DNA of 58,498 nucleotides from Klenkia brasiliensis (GTDB lineage Bacteria; Actinomycetota; Actinomycetes; Mycobacteriales; Geodermatophilaceae): contig NZ_FNCF01000011.1 of the NCBI RefSeq assembly GCF_900100695.1, positions 1 through 58,498 of the forward strand. Reading direction: 5' to 3'. The notes beneath the pieces were generated by a model that did not search any database, was not told where the DNA came from, and saw nothing but the letters and a program-made list of their open reading frames with translations. The translations under genes and the position numbers were made by a program. Positions 54,103 to 58,498 of this stretch are shown one piece after another. The first letter of the stretch is position 1, and the number at the start of each line of letters is the position of its first letter.

Positions 54103-55367
54103 TGCCCCCGCCCAGCTCCGCCGACCCCGGGCTGCAGGTGCACCCCTTCCGCGCGCTGACCTACGCGGCGCGGTCCCCCGAGCAGCTGGCCCGGGTGAGC
54201 TCCCCGGCCTACGACCTGGTGACCTCGGGCGGCCGGGAGCGCCTGGCGGCCGCCGACCCGCACAACGTCGTCCGGCTGATCCTGCCCGACGTGCCGGCCG
54301 CCCCGGGGCAGCCAGCGGGTGACCGCGCGGCCCGCTCCGCCGCCCAGGCGGCCAGCACGCTGGCCGCGTGGCGGGACGAGGGGGTCCTCGTCCACGACGA
54401 CGCCCCCGCCCTGTGGTGCTACCGCATGGCCGGCCCGGCCGGCTCGGTCACGACCGGCTGGCTGGGGGCGGTGCAGCTGCCCGCTCCGGGGTCGACCGCG
54501 GTGCTGCCCCACGAGGACGTCTTCGCCCCCGCGGTCGAGGGCCGCCGGCTGCTGCTCGCGGCGACCGGCACCGACCTGGAACCCATCGTGCTGGCCCACG
54601 ACCCGGACGACGCCGTCACCGAGGCCACCGCCCGGGTGCTGCAACGGCCCGCGGACCTGGTCGTCGTGGACACCGACGGGGTGCGGCACGAGCTGCGCCG
54701 GGTGGCTGCGGGGCCGGACGTCGAGCAGGTGGTCGGCGGCCTGGCGCAGACCCGCGCGGTGATCGCCGACGGCCACCACCGCTTCGCCGCGGCCCGGGCC
54801 CATGCCGCCGGCGCACCGGGCCGGGTGCTCGCGCTGCTGACCCCGATGGGCCCGGGCGGGCTGCGGGTGCACGCGATCCACCGGGTGGTGCCCGGCCTGG
54901 ACCTCGAGCGGGCGACCGGCCTGGCCGAGCGCGACTTCGCCGTCGAGCGCCTGGGCGGTCCGGCCGAGCAGGTCGCCGAGGCATGGGTGGGCGAGCCGGG
55001 CAGCGCCTGCTTCCTGGTCACCGACGGCCACCGGACGGCGCGGTTGTCCGAGCCCTCCGCCGCCGCCCGCGCGCGCATCCCCGGCGAGGCACCCGCGGCC
55101 TGGCGGTCGCTGGACGTGGTGCTCGCCCACCACGGGTTGCTGTCGGGGTCGTGGGGGCTGCCCGACGACCCGGCGGCGGTGCTGGTGGCGCACGACCTGG
55201 AGGAGGCGTTCCGGCTGGCGCGCGGGACGGGCGGGGTGGCCCTGCTGCTGCGGTCCTCCTCGCCCGCCGACGTCGCCGCCGTCGCGCGGGCGGGAGCGCG
55301 GATGCCGCGCAAGTCCACCCTGTTCGTGCCGAAGCCGCGCACCGGGCTGGTGTTCCGGCCGCACTGA
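54102..55367 (+). CDS. DUF1015-family protein
   Basis: The 421-residue protein has the DUF1015 signatures: VSSPAYDLVTSGGRERLAAA near the start, YRMAGPAGSVTTGWLGAVQL and HEDVFAPAVEGRRLLL, VIADGHHRFAAARAHA in the middle and MPRKSTLFVPKPRTGLVFR at the end. The ADGHHR motif suggests a ligand- or phosphate-binding site, but the function of the family is not established; a phosphotransferase/serine-kinase role has been found for an archaeal relative. GTG at 54102 is supported by a -10-like TACCAT 6 bases upstream. It is divergent from the HAD gene. Confidence 0.88.
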   Translation: MPPPSSADPGLQVHPFRALTYAARSPEQLARVSSPAYDLVTSGGRERLAAADPHNVVRLILPDVPAAPGQPAGDRAARSAAQAASTLAAWRDEGVLVHDDAPALWCYRMAGPAGSVTTGWLGAVQLPAPGSTAVLPHEDVFAPAVEGRRLLLAATGTDLEPIVLAHDPDDAVTEATARVLQRPADLVVVDTDGVRHELRRVAAGPDVEQVVGGLAQTRAVIADGHHRFAAARAHAAGAPGRVLALLTPMGPGGLRVHAIHRVVPGLDLERATGLAERDFAVERLGGPAEQVAEAWVGEPGSACFLVTDGHRTARLSEPSAAARARIPGEAPAAWRSLDVVLAHHGLLSGSWGLPDDPAAVLVAHDLEEAFRLARGTGGVALLLRSSSPADVAAVARAGARMPRKSTLFVPKPRTGLVFRPH

Positions 55368-55372
55368 GGCCC

Positions 55373-55753
55373 TCACCCGGCGTCGAGCTCGGACTCGGGC
55401 CGGCGGACCGGTACCCGGCACTTGCGCACCCGCCGGCAGTCGACCTCGTGGGCGACCGCCCGGCCGGTGGGGGTGCGCCAGAACCGGCGGCGGAGCGAGC
55501 CCTCCACCTCCAAGAGGTCACCCGGTTGCCAGCCGGAGGACCGGGTGATCAGGGCCCGGGTGAAGCTGACGCAGGTGATGGTGTCCTGGCGGGGCTCGCG
55601 GGAGCGGGGTTCACGGGAGCGGGGCGCCGGGCGGCGGACGGTCAGCCGGAACACCAGCAGGGTGTCCCCGCTGGGCAGCTCGCGCAGCTCCACGGGTGCG
55701 GCCAGCCGCCCACGCAGGGCGACGTCGTTGCGGTCGATGACGGACAGGCTCAT
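55373..55753 (-). CDS. Single-stranded DNA-binding protein paralogue
   Basis: The 126-residue protein has an OB-fold of the SSB type: DVALRGRLAAPVELRELPSG, VFRLTVRRP, TCVSFTRALI, and DLLEVEGSLRRRFWRTPTGR, with a C-terminal VDCRRVRKCRVPV. It lacks the acidic DDDIPF tail of the essential SSB and ends in PESELDAG, so it resembles the shorter SsbB paralogues of actinomycetes, which have roles in sporulation or transformation-like processes. ATG at 55753 begins the fold. It is convergent with the DUF1015 gene (5 bases). Confidence 0.82.
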   Translation of the reverse strand: MSLSVIDRNDVALRGRLAAPVELRELPSGDTLLVFRLTVRRPAPRSREPRSREPRQDTITCVSFTRALITRSSGWQPGDLLEVEGSLRRRFWRTPTGRAVAHEVDCRRVRKCRVPVRRPESELDAG

Positions 55754-55837
55754 GCCAGCAGCGTCCGACCGGCGCCCGGACGCCACCAGGCCCGCCCACG
55801 ATCTGTGGACGGGCCCGGCGGATGTGGACGACGAGCG

Positions 55838-58081
55838 TCAGGTCGTCGGTGGTTCGTGCTCCTCGCCGCGCTCACCCGGTGCCGCGAACATCTCCGACCG
55901 GTCGGGCAGCGGACCACGCGTGGGCTGCACGGCCACATCGGTCGTCTGCGGGTCGGAGAAGCCGGGCACGGGGATCTCCCCCAGCAGCTCGGCCACCTCC
56001 TCCTCGACGTCCTGCTCGTCGGGGTCGTACTCGGCGAGGTCGGCGTCGCCGGCGAGCCCGTCCGCGAAGAGCTCGTCGTCGGCCGCCGCGACCTCGGGGG
56101 TGGCGTCGCCTCCGACCGCGTCGTCGGAGCCGTCGGCCAGCTCGGCCTCCTGCTCGTCCTCGGGCCGCTCGGCCTCGTCGCACAGCTCCACCTCGTCGGG
56201 CAACTCGACCTCGTCGGGCAACTCGACCTCGTCGTCGACGGTGTCGTCGTCCCCGAGATCGGTGTCGTCGTCCACGTCGTCGAAGCGGGCGGCGACGCCG
56301 GTCTCGTCGTCCGGGTCGGCGTCCATGATCGCCTCGAACCACTGCTGGGCGAGGGCGACGTCGCCCCGGGTCTCCAGCAGGTCCGCGTACGCGGTGGCCA
56401 GGCGCAGCTGACCGGTGTCACCGGTCCGCAGGTCGGCCGGGTCCGGCCGGCCACCCAGGGCGGCCTCGAGCACCAGTGCCGCTGCCGGCAGCTCGCCGAG
56501 GTCCTGCCGGGAGCCGGCCTCGACCAGCCGCAGCTCGACGGTCTCGTCCTCGTCGGGACCCGCGGCCAGCGCCTCGGTGACGAGCTTGAGGGCCGCGTCG
56601 GGTCGCCCCAGCGCGCGCTCGCAGTCGGCGAGGACGGCGCGGTAGGACTCGTCCCCGCTCATCCGGCGGTAGGCGCGCAGTTCGCGAGCGGCCTCCGCGT
56701 AGTCACCGGCGTGGTACGCGGCCACCCCGACGGCCTCGCGCACGACGGCGATCCGCGACGCGCGGCCCCGGGCTGCCTGGGCGTGGACGAGGGCTGCGGC
56801 GGGGTCCTCCTCGAGCAGCCCGCCGGCCGCGGCGAGGTGCTGCCCGACGACGCCGGCGTTCCGCGGCTCGAGACCCTTCAGCGCCCGCCGGACGGAACCG
56901 TCGAGCTGCTTCGGGTCGGCCCACTCCGGGATCGGCGGACCGACCGGCCGCTCGTCGGCGCCCCGTTCCGGGCGCCCACCGCGCTCCGGTCGACCACGGT
57001 CGGGACGGCCACCGCCGGACGGCGACCGGTCCTGCCACGACGGGCGGGCACCACGGTCGCGGCCGGACCCACCGGTCGGCTCGTCCACCCGAGGCCGGGC
57101 GCCTGCGCCGTAGCGCGGGGTCCACTCGCCGCTGAGCCGGGCGCGCTCCCGAGCGCCCGGTCGCTCCTCACCCGCGGGACGCTCCGGGCGACGGTCCTGC
57201 CAGGCAGGCCGTCCACCCGACCGCGGGGCAGCCGGCGCACCGGAACCGGACCGGTGGTCACCGCGCTCCCCACCGGACGGCGGGCCGTCCGTCCGCTGGC
57301 CGCCGGGCCGGCGGTCCTGCCACTGGGGCCGGTCGTCGCGTCGACCACCGGACGCCGGACGGCGGTCGCCACCCTGCGGTCCCGCACCGCGCGCACCCGG
57401 CCCGCCCGGACGACGGTCCTGCCAGCTCGGCCGGTCACCCCCACCGGGACGCCCGGCGCCACGGTCCTGCCAGCTCGGCCGGTCACCCCCACCGGGACGA
57501 CCAGCGCCGCGGTCCTGCCCACCGCCTCCGGGACGCCCGGCACCGCGGTCCTGCCAGCTCGGCCGGTCACCCCCACGATCGGGACCACCCGGGCGCCGAC
57601 CGGCCGGGGCGGGTCGGCCTCCGGAATGCCCGCCGGCACCGCGGCCCTGCCATCCGCCGCCATCGCCGCCACGACCCGCGCCACCAGGACGCCGGTCCTG
57701 CCAGCTCGCGCCGCCCCCACGCTCACCGCCACGCTCCTGGGCGGGACGGCCACCACCGGTCCGCCCACCGGCGGGCGGACGACGGTCCTGCCAATCCGGA
57801 CGGTCACCGTCCCTGGCTCCACCGGCCGGACGCCGGTCCTGCCACGACGGCCGGTCCGCGGACCCGCCTCGACCGTCCCCGCGGGCGGGCCGGTCCTGCC
57901 GGGCGGGCCGCTCCCCGGGGTTGCCTGCGCCGCGGTCGTCACGTGACGAACCACCTCGAGGACCCTGGGGTCCCCCGCCTCGCCGGTCACCGGCCGGCCG
58001 GAACGGGCGGCCGGCGCCGCCGGGGGTGCGACCCCGACCGCCTCGGTCGGGACCGCCGGAGCCGCGTCGCGGAGAAGTCAT
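55838..58081 (-). CDS. TPR-type protein with repetitive Trp-Gln-Asp-Arg basic N-terminus and acidic tail
   Basis: The 747-residue protein has three parts. Residues 1-380 are disordered, rich in Arg, Gly, Pro and Asp, with the motif WQDR nine times (Trp80, 97, 127, 176, 204, 220, 254, 294, 349), WQGR once (144), and many RGG/GRP steps. Residues ~390-590 are helical repeats of TPR type (AAYHAGDYAEAARELRAYRR, RAVLADCERALGRPDAALKL, ATAYADLLETRGDVALAQQW). Residues ~590-747 are highly acidic with repeated DEVELP units. An orthologue of the middle part (Rv1691) stands in the same gene order in M. tuberculosis. RGG-type tails suggest RNA or rRNA contact; the rRNA operon end lies next to it. ATG at 58081 follows GAGG. 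Confidence 0.85.
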   Translation of the reverse strand: MTSPRRGSGGPDRGGRGRTPGGAGRPFRPAGDRRGGGPQGPRGGSSRDDRGAGNPGERPARQDRPARGDGRGGSADRPSWQDRRPAGGARDGDRPDWQDRRPPAGGRTGGGRPAQERGGERGGGASWQDRRPGGAGRGGDGGGWQGRGAGGHSGGRPAPAGRRPGGPDRGGDRPSWQDRGAGRPGGGGQDRGAGRPGGGDRPSWQDRGAGRPGGGDRPSWQDRRPGGPGARGAGPQGGDRRPASGGRRDDRPQWQDRRPGGQRTDGPPSGGERGDHRSGSGAPAAPRSGGRPAWQDRRPERPAGEERPGARERARLSGEWTPRYGAGARPRVDEPTGGSGRDRGARPSWQDRSPSGGGRPDRGRPERGGRPERGADERPVGPPIPEWADPKQLDGSVRRALKGLEPRNAGVVGQHLAAAGGLLEEDPAAALVHAQAARGRASRIAVVREAVGVAAYHAGDYAEAARELRAYRRMSGDESYRAVLADCERALGRPDAALKLVTEALAAGPDEDETVELRLVEAGSRQDLGELPAAALVLEAALGGRPDPADLRTGDTGQLRLATAYADLLETRGDVALAQQWFEAIMDADPDDETGVAARFDDVDDDTDLGDDDTVDDEVELPDEVELPDEVELCDEAERPEDEQEAELADGSDDAVGGDATPEVAAADDELFADGLAGDADLAEYDPDEQDVEEEVAELLGEIPVPGFSDPQTTDVAVQPTRGPLPDRSEMFAAPGERGEEHEPPTT
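57019..57904 (-). repeat. Degenerate tandem repeats inside the TPR gene
   Basis: Minus-strand units of about 48 to 150 bases recur, each containing the bases for WQDR followed by RPGG or GAGRPGG. The most regular part is around 57415-57560, where the plus strand reads CGGTCCTGCCAGCTCGGCC repeatedly. This kind of repeat can expand or contract and may be assembled wrongly. Confidence 0.75.
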
Positions 58082-58125
58082 GGTGCGTACCTCGTCGTGT
58101 TCGGGTGAATGGGGCCAGAAATGCG

Positions 58126-58161
58126 CCTAGGGGGCTACAGCGATTGCTGTAGCCCCCTAGG
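58126..58161 (-). terminator. rRNA operon terminator
   Basis: CCTAGGGGGCTACAGC (58126-58141) and GCTGTAGCCCCCTAGG (58146-58161) are a perfect 16-bp stem with a GATT loop, 8 bases past the 5S gene on the minus strand. This is the strongest hairpin in the window. Confidence 0.85.
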
Positions 58162-58169
58162 TGAATGGT

Positions 58170-58286
58170 GTCCGGCGGTGTCCTACTCTCCCACCCGGTC
58201 CCCCGGGCAGTACCATCGGCGCTGAGAGGCTTAGCTTCCGGGTTCGGAATGAGACCGGGCGTTTCCCTCTCGCCATGACCGCCGTA
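58170..58286 (-). rRNA. 5S ribosomal RNA
   Basis: On the minus strand the sequence runs TACGGCGGTCATGGCGAGAG, then CCCGGTCTCATTCCGAACCC, GAAGCTAAGCC and GGTGGGAGAGTAGGACACC, the conserved 5S regions. The ends pair (TACGGCGGT with ACCGCCGGA). Length is about 117 bases. Exact ends may differ by a few bases. Confidence 0.95.
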
Positions 58287-58416
58287 ACGCTGTGAAAGTT
58301 GACCGGACCCCACCACCACGCAGCCCTGGAGGCTGGGGTGTTGGGGGGTGTTCGGTTCTTTCAGAACCGCACAGTGGACGCGAGACACGCTTGTGTTTCA
58401 GGACGTGGTTGTGGTG
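58287..58416 (-). other. 23S-5S spacer
   Basis: The 130-base spacer has no gene. It probably contains processing stems. Confidence 0.6.
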
Positions 58417-58498
58417 AGGCAAGTCCTCGGCCTATTAGTACCGGTCAGCTCCACACATTGCTGTGCTTCCACTTCCGGCCTATCAACCCGCTGGTCTG
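58417..58498 (-). rRNA. 23S ribosomal RNA, 3' end (runs off window)
   Basis: Read on the minus strand, the end reads GGAGCTGACCGGTACTAATA then GGCCGAGGACTTGCC, the known 3' end of actinobacterial 23S rRNA. The remainder lies outside the window. The exact end at about 58417 is estimated. Confidence 0.9.

Noticed and set aside
57019-57904. Regular repeats that might suggest a CRISPR-like array
   Set aside because: They are in frame, encode WQDR/RPGG units of one long protein, and have no unique spacers of constant length.
54368-57946. A plus-strand open frame of 1192 codons opposite the SSB and TPR genes
   Set aside because: It is antisense to genes with clear domains; its Thr/Pro/Arg-rich content comes from the repetitive TPR gene read backwards.

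Overview
The window reads as chromosomal DNA of a very high-GC actinomycete. Codon third positions are almost all G or C, GTG starts are common, and many genes overlap by four bases (ATGA or GTGA). The right half follows the order known from Mycobacterium tuberculosis Rv1691-Rv1713: TPR protein, HAD phosphatase, small protein, tlyA, nadK, recN, steA, mctB/steB, pyrG, nudix, xerD, parA, scpA, scpB, rluB, cmk, der. The sensory and regulatory proteins on the left resemble Geodermatophilaceae (Blastococcus, Modestobacter, Geodermatophilus). That family placement is inference, since no database search was possible.

Region 1 (1-20290) is an accessory, regulation-rich region. It opens with the N-terminal part of a family 2 glycosyltransferase. 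It then holds an AraC regulator, a divergent HxlR regulator and aldo/keto reductase pair, a SigE-type ECF sigma factor with a membrane partner, and a TetR/MFS efflux pair with its own operator. A signalling group follows: two RsbW-like ATPases, a hybrid histidine kinase with an extra anti-sigma-type ATPase domain at its C-terminus, and a PAS-PAS-GAF-PP2C phosphatase. Among these lie three more AraC-type genes, one frameshifted. A zinc formaldehyde/alcohol dehydrogenase and a VOC protein close the region.

Region 2 (about 20414-28736) looks like a decayed genomic island inserted at a tRNA-Pro(GGG) gene. The 3' part of the tRNA and its terminator hairpin are repeated imperfectly at 20448-20538. 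A truncated GntR gene lies at the left edge and the C-terminal stub of a tyrosine integrase lies at the right edge. The cargo is one minus-strand operon: Baeyer-Villiger monooxygenase, patatin-like hydrolase, SRPBCC protein, aldehyde dehydrogenase, mycofactocin-type SDR (frameshifted) and an HSL-family esterase. A divergent TetR gene sits beside it across a double inverted repeat. The set fits oxidation of a secondary alcohol to ketone, ester or lactone, then acid.

Region 3 (28810-58081) is core genome. The minus-strand chain tlyA-nadK-recN is followed, after a plus-strand TetR gene, by steA-steB, then a four-gene envelope block (PNPT transferase, MurJ, GT4 glycosyltransferase, phosphatase-like membrane protein), then pyrG-nudix-xerD. 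Next come parA, a ribbon-helix-helix gene, scpA, scpB, rluB, aroH, cmk and der, covering chromosome organisation, ribosome maturation and nucleotide supply. To the right of tlyA are a small protein, an SCP2 protein, a HAD phosphatase, a DUF1015 protein, an SSB paralogue and a TPR protein with a long repetitive Trp-Gln-Asp-Arg tail.

Region 4 (58126-58498) is the 3' end of an rRNA operon on the minus strand: the end of 23S, the 5S gene and a perfect 16-bp terminator hairpin.

Three genes (14752-13803, 19954-19503 and 22986-22172) each carry an apparent single-base loss in a G/C run. They may be real pseudogenes or assembly errors, and the reads should decide.
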